Assembly: GCF_900120175.1 (NCBI RefSeq)
Contig: NZ_FQLF01000001.1
Coordinates: forward strand, 434,001 to 498,000
Reading direction: 5' to 3'
From: Oceanicoccus sp. KOV_DT_Chl
GTDB lineage: Bacteria > Pseudomonadota > Gammaproteobacteria > Pseudomonadales > Dasaniaceae
DNA length: 64,000 nt
Shown here: positions 54,415 to 63,094 of the stretch, piece after piece
How positions within the stretch are numbered: the first letter of the stretch is position 1
How the letters are laid out: the number at the start of each line of letters is the position of its first letter
Notes under the pieces: generated by a model
Told to the model about the DNA's origin: nothing
What the model saw: only the letters and a program-made list of their open reading frames with translations
Databases searched by the model: none
Translations under genes and position numbers: made by a program

Positions 54415-56417
54415 ACGATGATGATTTAAAAGATTTATTCAAGCAAACCGACGCTACGCCTGACCCTGCGGCAAAGGCCAAGGCGCTGGCGGCGGCTATG
54501 CAGGCCTTTGATGAGGCGGGTGTTGATCACGATGCGGATCAGACTCAGGCTGAGAAAGCTCATGTTGATAAAGAAAAGTCGGCCACCGCCCAAGGATCTG
54601 CCGAGGTGCATCGTCTTACTCCCAACACAAGCACTGTTGGGAGCAAAACTATGAATACTACACATGTCGAAAACACATCATCTCGTTGGGTTTATGCTGG
54701 CTTGTCTAGCGCTGCGCTGCTGGTCTTGGCGGTTTCACTGGCTTATCAGATGCCAGATCCAGATAACTTTATGCTGGATGATGCCGTAAAGGACCTAGCC
54801 AGGAGTGAGCCGGCATTATCGCCAATCGCTAAAACCCAGCCGCAGTCATTTGCTATTGAGGAAGTTGTAGTTACGGCAGCCAAGCGTGAGCGTGTAGCGG
54901 CCGAGTTTGCCTCTGCTGCGCGCGTGGCCCCGCAAGCCTCTGTTGAGCGACTAAGCAATGGGTTTGTGCTGCCTACAGCTGATGTGTTGCCCCTAAAGGT
55001 TATCAGGATGTGGGCCGTGATCAGTTTGAAACGATTGACGCTAACCCGGTGAAGCGCGTTAGTGAGGAGCCGGTATCCACTTTTTCTATTGATGTGGATA
55101 CCAGTTCTTACAGTTTTGTGCGTCGACAATTGAATCAGGGCGTGCTGCCACAAAAGGCGGCGGTACGGCGGAGGAGATGATTAATTATTTCTCTTATGAC
55201 TATCCCTTGCCCGGCAGTGATGACCAGCCATTCAGTACGTCGTTGACGGTGATTGATTCGCCCTGGAAAGCGGGCAATAAGTTGATTCATATTGGTATTC
55301 AGGGTTATGAGTTAACTGGCCCGCAGCCACGGTCTAATCTGGTGTTTTTGTTGGATGTGTCGGGCTCGATGAACAGCGCGGACAAATTACCGTTGGTGAA
55401 ACAATCGATGGGGTTATTGCTCAGCCAATTGCAGCCTGAAGATACGGTTAGCATTGTGGTGTATGCGGGGGCGGCGGGGACTGTTTTAGAACCCACGGCG
55501 GTAAAAGACAAACAGAAAATACTGGCGGCGATGAATCAACTCAGTGCCGGTGGCTCAACGGCCGGTGCTGAAGGCATCCAGCTGGCTTATCAATTAGCCG
55601 AAAGCCAGTTTGTGGAAGATGGGGTTAACCGGATTATTCTGGCGACGGATGGTGACTTTAATGTGGGTATTAATAATCGTGAGGAGCTAAAAGGGTTTGT
55701 AGAGCGTAAACGTGAATCAGGTATTTATTTATCTGTGCTCGGTTTTGGTCAGGGGAACTATCATGACGATATCATGCAGGCGCTGGCACAAAACGGCAAT
55801 GGTGTTGCTGCTTATATTGATACCTTAAGCGAAGCACAAAAGGTATTAGTGCATGAAGCCACGTCTACGTTATTTCCGATTGCTAAAGATGTGAAAATTC
55901 AGCTGGAGTTTAATCCGGCTACTGTTGCTGAGTATCGCCTGATTGGTTATGAAACGCGGGCACTGGCTGAACAAGACTTTAATAATGATGCGGTAGATGC
56001 CGGTGATATTGGCGCTGGTCATTCGGTAACGGCCATTTATGAAATCACTCCAGTAGGGAGTGACAGTGGTGTTTATTCGCCATCACGCTATCAAGCGGCT
56101 GATAAATCTGAGGCGAATGGTGAGGAATATGGGTTCTTGAAACTGCGTTATAAGCTACCCAGCCAGGATAAGTCGCAATTAATCAGCCAGCCGATTGCAA
56201 GGAATGCGAAAAGCACTCAAGCCTTAACCCGCGAAGCACAATTTGCCACTTCGGTAGCGGCTTTGCGCAATTACTGAAGGGTGATAAACATATTGGCCAG
56301 TGGACTTATCAAGATGCGCTGACGATGGCGCAAGACAATAAAGGCAAGGATCTTTATGGCTATCGTACCGAGTTGGTACAGTTAATTCGTAAAGCGGAAA
56401 TGGCTGAGGCGATGTGA
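54411..56417 (+). pseudogene. VWA-domain protein with anti-sigma-like N-terminus (three frameshifts)
   Basis: Restoring one base at 54998-54999, 55167-55168 and 56261-56264 gives one 669-residue protein. The N-terminus (MNDDDLKDLFKQTDATPDPA) and a membrane helix (about 92-110, WVYAGLSSAALLVLAVSLAY) resemble membrane anti-sigma factors. EEVVVTAAKRER follows, a stretch like TonB-dependent receptor starts. Then FSIDVDTSSYSFVRRQLNQG, NYFSYDYPLP, a VWA domain with MIDAS LDVSGSMNS (about 335) and a C-terminal DUF3520-like part match YfbK-type proteins. It is coupled to the sigma gene. Three breaks without other decay suggest base-calling faults or very recent mutation. Confidence 0.85.
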
Positions 56418-56515
56418 TTGTTTTAAAAACCGTCATCAAAAAGTGGGAATTAAAGGGGCTGGCTCGTTTGAATAATCGTCTACCCCATAATCAATTATCC
56501 ACGTTATATTTAATA

Positions 56516-56555
56516 AAGGGCTCTGACCCCTTATAATAAAGGGGTCAGAGCCCTT
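56516..56555. repeat. Inverted pair of AAAGGGGTCAGAGCCCTTT elements (hairpin)
   Basis: AAGGGCTCTGACCCCTT (56516-56532) and AAGGGGTCAGAGCCCTT (56539-56555) are perfect 17-bp inverted copies with a 6-nt loop. Each arm is itself nearly palindromic. It lies between the VWA and dehalogenase genes and could stop transcription. Confidence 0.92.
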
Positions 56556-56655
56556 AAATTAACCCTTAAAATATTGTATTGAAGGCTAGTATATTATCGG
56601 TGTTCCTTGATACGCCCCGGCAACTTTGAAACAACCCAAGTAACAGGAGTCTTCC

Positions 56656-57557
56656 ATGGATTTTCACCGCACCCCGGACCACTGTTTTGAAAACCTGCCT
56701 GACTATGCTTTTGAGCCACATTATCTGATGGTTGATGATACCGAAGGCGGTGAACTGCGCCTGCACTATCTTGATGAGGGGCCTGCTAGCGCTGCCCCGT
56801 TGTTATTAATGCATGGCGAACCCTCCTGGTGTTATCTCTATCGCAAAATGATCCCCATTCTTGTTGCCGCCGGACACCGGGTAATTGCCCCGGACCTGAT
56901 CGGTTTTGGTCGTTCCGATAAGCCTGCGTCACGCAGCGACTATAGCTACCAGCGCCATGTCGATTGGATACAGTCATTACTCGATCAGTTGGGCCTCAAC
57001 CACATCACTCTGGTCTGTCAAGATTGGGGTGGTTTGATTGGCCTGCGTTTAGTGGCTGAAAACGTTGAGCTCTTTGACCGAGTGGTGGCGGCCAATACCA
57101 TGTTACCCACTGGCGATCACGATCCCGGGAAGCTTTTTCAAACTGGAAAAAATTCTCCCAAGACGTGCCAGAATTTCCAGCGGGAGGCATTATTAAAGGC
57201 GGAACAGTGACTGAGCTTTCTCAAGCTGTTATCGATGCCTACGATGCTCCCTATCCGGATGAAACTTATAAAGAGGGCGCTCGCCAATTTCCCTTGTTAG
57301 TACCCGTTACATCCGACGATCCCGCAGCAGAAAAAAACCGTGCCGCTTGGGAAACTCTGAAACAATGGCATAAACCTTTTTTAACTGCATTTAGTGATTC
57401 TGACCCCATCACAGCCGGAGGTGCCAAGCTGATGCAGGCATTGATACCCGGTACCAATGGCCAGGCGCATACCATTATTGTTAATGGCGGTCATTTTTTG
57501 CAAGAGGATCAGGGAGAGAAATTGGCGGAAGTGGTAGTGGCGTTTGTTGGGGAATAA
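56656..57557 (+). pseudogene. Haloalkane dehalogenase, HLD-I type (one frameshift)
   Basis: Alpha/beta hydrolase that splits carbon-halogen bonds by a covalent aspartyl ester. The start matches DhlA ([20 protein letters not shown]). HGEP (residues 53-56) gives the oxyanion/halide site, and Asp123-Trp124 in CQDWGG are nucleophile and halide-binding Trp (DhlA Asp124, Trp125). After adding one G to GGG at 57127-57129 the second frame continues [17 protein letters not shown], then FSDSDPITAGG (acid) and NGGHFLQED (base His). The total is 300 residues. This suits exposure to marine halogenated compounds; substrate unknown. Confidence 0.88.
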
Positions 57558-57598
57558 GTATCAATTGAGGCATTTTAAAATATATAATTTGATTAATT

Positions 57599-57667
57599 AA
57601 AGGGGTCAGAGCCCTTTACTCACTTGAAAGTTTATCCGTTTCGAATTAAAAGGGCTCTGACCCCTTT
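57599..57667. repeat. Inverted pair of AAAGGGGTCAGAGCCCTTT elements
   Basis: AAAGGGGTCAGAGCCCTTT at 57599-57617 and its reverse complement at 57649-57667 flank a 31-base spacer. They lie between the dehalogenase stop and the start of the next gene, so an earlier start of that gene inside the repeat is unlikely. Confidence 0.92.
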
Positions 57668-57692
57668 AATTTATAGGCCACATGGTTATCTC

Positions 57693-58523
57693 ATGATTAT
57701 AAAATTGGCGGTTATTATGCTCACAGTATTTATTGCTTTGATAGTTGGCTTTAATGTGTGGGGGGCAGCAACTCAGGGGTCTTTAGATCCCGCAGTCAAC
57801 GCTGAAAGAGATGCTGGCGCCAATCGCGTAGTTATGGTGTTTGGTGCTTCAGGTTCTGCCGGTGGCGGCTTATTAAAAGCGGCTATTGAGGATGCTGAAG
57901 TCGAAAAAGTGTATGTCGTTACCCGCCGGTCAACAGATTATATTGCTACTGCCGAAGCCAGCGATAAAGTCCAGGTGATCATGCATCAAGACTTTACTGA
58001 TTATTCCCAACTCGGTAGTGAACTCGGTGAAGTTAGCACGGTGCTCTGGGCGCTGGGCACGTCTTCCCTACAAGTCGATGAAGCCACTTATACGTTGATT
58101 CATGTGGATTTCCCCGCTGCTTTTGTGAAGGCTTGGTTATCCGCGCGCAGAGCGGCAGGCAACATTTATTCCCCGATGGCGTATCATTTTATTGCTGGCA
58201 TGGGCACTGAAGACAGCAACGCGCCCTGGGCGCATGACAAGCGCAAAACCGAACGGGATGTGGCAGCAATGGCCGAGGGTACAGGCTTGCGCACATTTAG
58301 TTACCGCTCGGCTTATATACGACCAGTCAATGAAACAACGCATGTTGGCCATCATATTACTGAAGCTTTGCTACGCCCCGGCAAGTTGGTTACCAGCTCA
58401 AAAGAGCTAGGGCAGGCTATGTTAGAAATCAGTGCACGCACTAAGGAGTTGCCCAACGGTACGCTGCTTGATAACGGTGATAGTCTGGCGTATAGCGATG
58501 CTTATCTGTTTAAAGGCGAGTAG
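57693..58523 (+). CDS. Membrane-anchored NAD(P)-binding Rossmann-fold protein
   Basis: 276 residues. One N-terminal membrane helix (MIIKLAVIMLTVFIALIVGF) is followed by VVMVFGASGSAGGGLLKAAI, the nucleotide-binding loop, and YVVTRRSTDYIAT. It resembles HTATIP2/NmrA-type atypical dehydrogenases (YHFIAGMGTEDSNAPWAHDK, then TFSYRSAYIRPV). ATG 57693 is used; the longer frame to 57624 runs through the repeat pair. A truncated second copy of the 3' end is at 49795-49936. It may act as an electron-transfer or quinone-related protein; this is a guess. Confidence 0.75.
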   Translation: MIIKLAVIMLTVFIALIVGFNVWGAATQGSLDPAVNAERDAGANRVVMVFGASGSAGGGLLKAAIEDAEVEKVYVVTRRSTDYIATAEASDKVQVIMHQDFTDYSQLGSELGEVSTVLWALGTSSLQVDEATYTLIHVDFPAAFVKAWLSARRAAGNIYSPMAYHFIAGMGTEDSNAPWAHDKRKTERDVAAMAEGTGLRTFSYRSAYIRPVNETTHVGHHITEALLRPGKLVTSSKELGQAMLEISARTKELPNGTLLDNGDSLAYSDAYLFKGE

Positions 58524-58538
58524 GTAATACCGAGCAAT

Positions 58539-58557
58539 AAAGGGCTCTGACCCCTTT
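58539..58557. repeat. AAAGGGGTCAGAGCCCTTT element (minus orientation)
   Basis: AAAGGGCTCTGACCCCTTT, an exact family member, starts 16 bases after the stop of the NAD(P)-binding gene and 29 bases before the next ATG. Confidence 0.9.
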
Positions 58558-58585
58558 AAATACTAAATTCAAGCATTATTACGCT

Positions 58586-59233
58586 ATGAAAAAAACATTG
58601 TTTTTTGTTATTTTGTTCGCTGTCGGTGCGGCTATTTATTTTCTGCAACTTCCCTCCGCTGTTGAACCTGTCGTCGATACCGTGGCTACTCAACATGGCT
58701 TGCCGTGGCAGATAGAGTTAAGGGATGGGAGCAGTCGCGTGTTTGGTATCACGCTGGGGGTTAGTACGTTGGCGGATGCGACTACGGTTATCAATCGTGA
58801 TTTTGAGTTGGCTATTCTAGCCAAGCATAAGCAGGTGGGTGCGTTGGAGATTTTTTATCGCGACTTTATGGCTGGTCAGCTGCAAGGAAAGTTAATACTG
58901 GTGGTTGATGTTGACGATGCGTTGCTGACGTCATTGATAGACGGGGCTGCCAGTGGTGAGATGCTGGATAACGGCACGAAAAAATTTCAGCTTGCTGAGC
59001 AGCAATTAGCAAGCGTTCAGCAATTGCTTATTCGGAGTATTACTTTTGCGCCAACCGCCAGGCTTGATCGGGAGATGATTGAACAGCGTTTTGGGGTTGC
59101 GCCTTTTACGGAGGCTGCTAATGAGAGCGTGAACCACTATCTTTACCCTGAGCTTGGGCTGGATATTCTTATTGATGATAATGGTAAGGACTTATTAGAA
59201 TATGTGGCGCCTAAAAAGTTTGGTCTGCCATAG
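58586..59233 (+). CDS. Exported hypothetical protein
   Basis: 215 residues. N-terminal membrane or signal segment (TLFFVILFAVGAAIYFLQLP), then a soluble domain starting LPWQIELRDGSSRVFGITLG. It contains a pattern of alternating beta strands and ends with a helix. Two close ELAIL and LILVVDVDDALL blocks suggest an alpha/beta fold. I do not recognise the family. It is probably read with the NAD(P)-binding gene upstream. Confidence 0.6.
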   Translation: MKKTLFFVILFAVGAAIYFLQLPSAVEPVVDTVATQHGLPWQIELRDGSSRVFGITLGVSTLADATTVINRDFELAILAKHKQVGALEIFYRDFMAGQLQGKLILVVDVDDALLTSLIDGAASGEMLDNGTKKFQLAEQQLASVQQLLIRSITFAPTARLDREMIEQRFGVAPFTEAANESVNHYLYPELGLDILIDDNGKDLLEYVAPKKFGLP

Positions 59234-59605
59234 GTTTAATGTTTGATTATATTGCTATTGTCAGGAATAAATCAGAAACACCCCAGATAAGTTGAAGTGA
59301 TCCCCGATCAAGTCGGGAATGACGAGAGTGAGTAGCCCTGAATTATTCGCTGCGCTGAGTTTACCCCGAAAAGCGTTTGGGTACTCCCTGTGACCGCCTT
59401 GAAAAGAGCGGGTGTTTAGCCCATTAAATCGTGGGTAAATTTATATTTTTTAAAGGCTATATCTTGTTAACCCCTATCTCTGTTATCGTGGTGGATAACT
59501 GCAATCGATCTAGTTTACCTGTCTTGTTGTATGTACTCAGAACCCTCTGCTGTCGTTCTAAAAACTTCTATTTCTGTTTTTCAAAATTTATCAAAAGGTG
59601 TGTTT
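59234..59605. other. Intergenic region with degraded repeats
   Basis: About 370 bases. GATCCCCGATCAAGTCGGGA (about 59300) with AATGAC is a family palindrome. AAAGCGTTTGGGTACTCCC (about 59373) resembles the mosaic near 36010. From 59430 it is AT-rich and likely carries the promoter of the SHOCT protein. Confidence 0.5.
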
Positions 59606-60376
59606 ATGCAAAATTTAACTGCAGTGGGCAACAATATTGTTAACGAGATAGCGTCTCGTTATAGGCTCAGCCAAGGTGCTGTCATTCATATGCTGGTTGC
59701 TGTTAACAACGGTGGTTGTTCAATGGCGCAGTTTAACTGCCCGGAACTGGGTGGCTCGGGGCAGTGGATGCGTGGTGGTATGACGATGGTGGGGGATATG
59801 TTTAATAATGGGTTGAAAGCCACTGTTGATAATCTGTGTAATGAATTGGCGAATGCGCTGGCCAATAACCAGATGTTTCCTGTGATACCCGCTGGCACGC
59901 CCGGTAGTTCGCAGTGGTGGCCGGGAAATTTAGGTAGTCCATCCAGTAGTGGCTCGCAAAATAATATTCGCTATGCGGTGTTTCCGAATCGTTTAGCTAT
60001 TGAGTTGAATGGCCAGGTGTCGGTGTACGATACGCTGAATAATAATATTGGAGGTGTTAGTCAGCAGCAGGGCGGTAATACCTCACTGACGTTTAGTAGC
60101 CAGTTTGGCACGATTGCGGTGAGTAGCCTGCCATTAATTTCTGGCCCCGGTCTTGCGCCGGCACCACAAACTAATTTTGCCGAGCCAGCTCCTAGCCCTG
60201 CACCTGAGCCCCAGCGGCAAGCCCCTGCAAATACTTCGTCAGTGAATAACCAGAGCCCGGCTAATTCGCAGGAAATTATCAGTTTAATTGAAAAGTTAGC
60301 GCAGTTGCGTGACGCTAATGCATTAACTGAAGATGAGTTTAATACTAAGAAAAGTGAACTGCTGTCGCGTCTTTAG
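59606..60376 (+). CDS. SHOCT-domain protein
   Basis: 256 residues. ATG 59606 (MQNLTAVGNNIVNEIASRYR) has AAGGTG at good distance. A conserved helical N-terminal region (AVIHMLVAVNNGGCSMAQFN) is followed by a glycine/serine-rich and then a proline-rich linker (about 205-225) and a C-terminal SHOCT motif, LIEKLAQLRDANALTEDEFN plus TKKSELL, a short oligomerisation or binding helix pair. No membrane segment. The N-terminal part recurs in environmental proteobacteria as I recall, with unknown function. Confidence 0.75.
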   Translation: MQNLTAVGNNIVNEIASRYRLSQGAVIHMLVAVNNGGCSMAQFNCPELGGSGQWMRGGMTMVGDMFNNGLKATVDNLCNELANALANNQMFPVIPAGTPGSSQWWPGNLGSPSSSGSQNNIRYAVFPNRLAIELNGQVSVYDTLNNNIGGVSQQQGGNTSLTFSSQFGTIAVSSLPLISGPGLAPAPQTNFAEPAPSPAPEPQRQAPANTSSVNNQSPANSQEIISLIEKLAQLRDANALTEDEFNTKKSELLSRL

Positions 60377-60484
60377 GTTTTGCCGTATTAATAACTAACA
60401 GGGGAAAACAGCACCTGCATAATTGCTAATTTTTAAGGCTGCACTTAATTCTGAGTCTCAAACACCAAAAGCAGTGCACAAAAA

Positions 60485-60511
60485 AGCCGGTTGCGGATTA
60501 CAACCGGCTTA
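60485..60511 (-). terminator. Rho-independent terminator of the OleA-like gene
   Basis: AAGCCGGTTG (60485-60494) pairs with CAACCGGCTT (60502-60511), loop 7 nt. On the minus strand it is followed by TTTTGTGC, fitting the end of the transcript from 60630-61646; on the plus strand it may also stop the SHOCT gene. Confidence 0.8.
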
Positions 60512-60629
60512 ATCAAATACCGTTAACGTTTTTACGGCGGAAAAAATTGTAACTGCTCTTTAAATTTATTTTTGCCTTTTATTACTTTTCTGTAGAGGTG
60601 ATAAAGCCGACAGAGGTTGGCGATTATTA

Positions 60630-61646
60630 TTACCAGGTGACACTCATACCAGTGCAATTCAAGCCGCTGCCAATGCCCAATAAGGCGACATGGTCACCAG
60701 CGCTCAGCCTGCCAGCTTCTTCTGCCATTTTCAGAGTAATGGGTAGTGCCGCTGGTCCAATATTCCCCATGGTTTCAACATTGAGAAAAATTTTCTCACG
60801 TGACAGCCCCAAAGTTTTGCCGAGTAACTTGATATGCGGAATACTCACTTGGTGCGGTATATAAATATCAATGGATTCATCACTCCAGTTAGCCAGCGTT
60901 TGTTTGCATAGCTCCCATGCGTCGGTGGCTAGTTCAACGCCAGCGACTAATAGTTCATGGGGTTGGGTGATCATGCTGTCTCTTTGGCCAAGGCACAAAC
61001 GATTGTACTGAGTGGCGGCAAGGCTTACTGAGCCATTAATAATATGCCCGGAATTTGAATTATCTTTGTGGGTCAGGAGCATGGCAACTGCCCCGGAGCC
61101 TAGTGTCAGCGTGGCAAAATTATCCCTGAAACCTTCCATGGTTAGATTGGGGTCCTGCAATAATTCGATGGTGGGTTCTACTGGGTCGCGTGCGCTTTCG
61201 CCGTTAACCACCAGTCCATACTTTATCTGTCCGGCTTCCAGCATCATCATGATATTGTTGATGCCGTCAACAAATCCCAGGCAGGCGTTGCCTATGTCAA
61301 AATTTCTACAGTGCGGTGATAGCCCGAGATTGCCATGCACCAGGCAGGCGATGGACGGTTCAATGTAATCCTTGCTCACTGAGGTATTAATGATGCAGCC
61401 AATGTCTGCAGGATCAATACCGGATTCTTCAATGACTTTGCGTGCCGCTTGTGTGGCCACATCGCTTGGCGCTGTACCCGGGTCCCAGAAGCGCCTTTCC
61501 GATATACCGGTGAGTCGTTCAAGGTTGCCCAACGGGATACCAAATTTTTCTAAATTGGCAGCGATCTGCTCTTCAAGACTTAAGGAGGTAATAATGTGAG
61601 GCGGTAATTCATAGGCTATGGCTTCTATGACGACATTGCTTGGCAT
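60630..61646 (-). CDS. oleA: 3-oxoacyl-ACP synthase III-type thiolase, OleA-like
   Basis: Thiolase-fold enzyme of 338 residues that joins two fatty acyl-CoA chains in the OleA reaction, the first step of long-chain olefin or related synthesis. Catalytic Cys122 (IGNACLGF), His265 (IPHQVS) and Asn295 (MGNIGPA) are all offset by 20-21 from Xanthomonas OleA (143, 285, 315). Glu96 in SVSKDYIEPS matches OleA Glu117, a residue that separates OleA from FabH. ALLGIGSGLNC ends the protein as in OleA. No oleB, oleC or oleD is next to it in the window. A FabH-like role cannot be fully excluded. Confidence 0.82.
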   Translation of the reverse strand: MPSNVVIEAIAYELPPHIITSLSLEEQIAANLEKFGIPLGNLERLTGISERRFWDPGTAPSDVATQAARKVIEESGIDPADIGCIINTSVSKDYIEPSIACLVHGNLGLSPHCRNFDIGNACLGFVDGINNIMMMLEAGQIKYGLVVNGESARDPVEPTIELLQDPNLTMEGFRDNFATLTLGSGAVAMLLTHKDNSNSGHIINGSVSLAATQYNRLCLGQRDSMITQPHELLVAGVELATDAWELCKQTLANWSDESIDIYIPHQVSIPHIKLLGKTLGLSREKIFLNVETMGNIGPAALPITLKMAEEAGRLSAGDHVALLGIGSGLNCTGMSVTW

Positions 61647-61816
61647 TGTAGGGCGCTCTTGTTATCGATCAGAATGGTATTGGTACGTTATTGCTTTAGT
61701 TTGTTGTGACTGACGTTGTCAGTGAACCCATGTCGTTCATATAATTTTCTATAGGGTTGGGTGTGTTGCCTAACGTGGCTGGCATTGTGGGTATTATGCT
61801 GCGCGAACACAAGTGC

Positions 61817-62623
61817 TCATGCCCGCGGCAATGTTGCGCGCCCAAGGATGCCCACCACTCGCCTGACCAGCCACTTGGGCGTGGCGCGCGAGAATATACT
61901 CGTTAGGTGGTTTCTGACCCCGGGGATTACGATGGCATCGCCTTTCAAGCAGGCCCGAAACGCCTGGCGGGCCACCGCATTGGGATCGCCCACTACCCAA
62001 TTGGGTATGCTGCGTAAGTTTCTATTTTTTTGCTTGGCCCCTGACATCATCCCGGTCGCAGTTAAGCCCGGGCAGAGCACAGTGACGGTGACGCCACTGC
62101 CTCTGACTTCTTCCATAAGGGCTTCAGACAGCGAAAGCACATACGCTTTACTGGCAGCATAGACAGCAACACTAGGAAGTGGTTGGCAGGCGCCAAGTGA
62201 AGCAACATTAAGTATTTTGCCTGCGCCGCGTGCCACCATAGGGGGGAGTAAATACGACAGCATGGCGGTGTGTGCGGCCACATTGAGTTGGAGTATACGC
62301 TGGTGATCATCGGCAGACATGTTCACAAAGGCGCCATGCTCCAGCGTGCCGGCACAATTCACCAGTATGTCGATCTGTTTACCTTCGGCGATCAAACCCT
62401 CGCAAAGAAATTTCACGCTGCCCGGAGCGGCTAGATCGCAGGGGCGTACAGTCACTTCAATGGTGTATTCGTGAGACAGTTGAGCGGCGAGCGCCTCGAG
62501 TTTATCGGCGCTACGGGCAACCAGTATCACATCGTAGTTATGCTGAGCAGAGACTAAAGCCAATCCCTTGCCGATGCCCGACCAGGCGCCTGTAATTAAA
62601 ACGGTTTCGCGTGTCTTTTTCAT
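61817..62623 (-). CDS. SDR family oxidoreductase (DltE-like)
   Basis: 268 residues, classical SDR. The cofactor motif is TGAWSGIGKGLAL (residues 11-23; tryptophan instead of the more usual serine in TGASSGIG). NCAGT follows, then catalytic Ser in LNVASLGA and Tyr/Lys in YAASKAYVLSLSEAL. A basic C-terminal extension (TPKWLVRRVVGILGR) could bind membranes. It is the gene upstream of the OleA-like gene, same strand, 170 bases apart. It might reduce the beta-keto product, but OleD is normally an extended SDR, so this is not a match for it. Confidence 0.85.
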   Translation of the reverse strand: MKKTRETVLITGAWSGIGKGLALVSAQHNYDVILVARSADKLEALAAQLSHEYTIEVTVRPCDLAAPGSVKFLCEGLIAEGKQIDILVNCAGTLEHGAFVNMSADDHQRILQLNVAAHTAMLSYLLPPMVARGAGKILNVASLGACQPLPSVAVYAASKAYVLSLSEALMEEVRGSGVTVTVLCPGLTATGMMSGAKQKNRNLRSIPNWVVGDPNAVARQAFRACLKGDAIVIPGVRNHLTSIFSRATPKWLVRRVVGILGRATLPRA

Positions 62624-63094
62624 GAGGGTACTTGTTGTCAGTAAACTGCTTTAAATACTATAAGGTAGTTGCTTATAGAGTGAAGTGGTAATTTTTATTA
62701 GTGGTAAAACTGCTGCTGACTCTGTTGCTTATGCATTTCTATCGTTAGCCCCAAGTATTGTTATCCATGAAAACCGAATTCGAAAATCTTAATGTAACAA
62801 CGCCCGTGCCTAAGAAGCCGTTACCACAATCAATGAAAAAGGGGGCTGTCATTTAGTGCGCTGAAGTGTTAATCGCGAATAAAGAACATTGAAAAACCCA
62901 AGGGGTATTTTTGGAGGAAAGGGGTTAGAAAAAATAACTAAGAGCTGGTTAAGCTGTAGGGTAAATAGCAGGATATTGTTGAGTCGGTGAGCAGTGGGGA
63001 CAGATTAAACTTATCATTTTAGTGAGTAGGTAGTGAGTTTGTTCATGAGGCATCTGGGCAGTATTAGTGGCTTGGTTTAGAGTAGTGCCTACAT
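62624..63094. other. Intergenic region, nothing recognised
   Basis: About 470 bases between two minus-strand genes. There is a possible GAAAAACCCAAGGGGTATTTTT stem near 62889-62910 that could end the hybrid-kinase transcript poorly. I see no gene or known repeat. Confidence 0.35.

Noticed and set aside
51697-57557. Programmed ribosomal frameshifting as the reason for the split genes
   Set aside because: Unrelated genes are split at different kinds of run, one gene three times, with no shared slippery heptamer or downstream structure.
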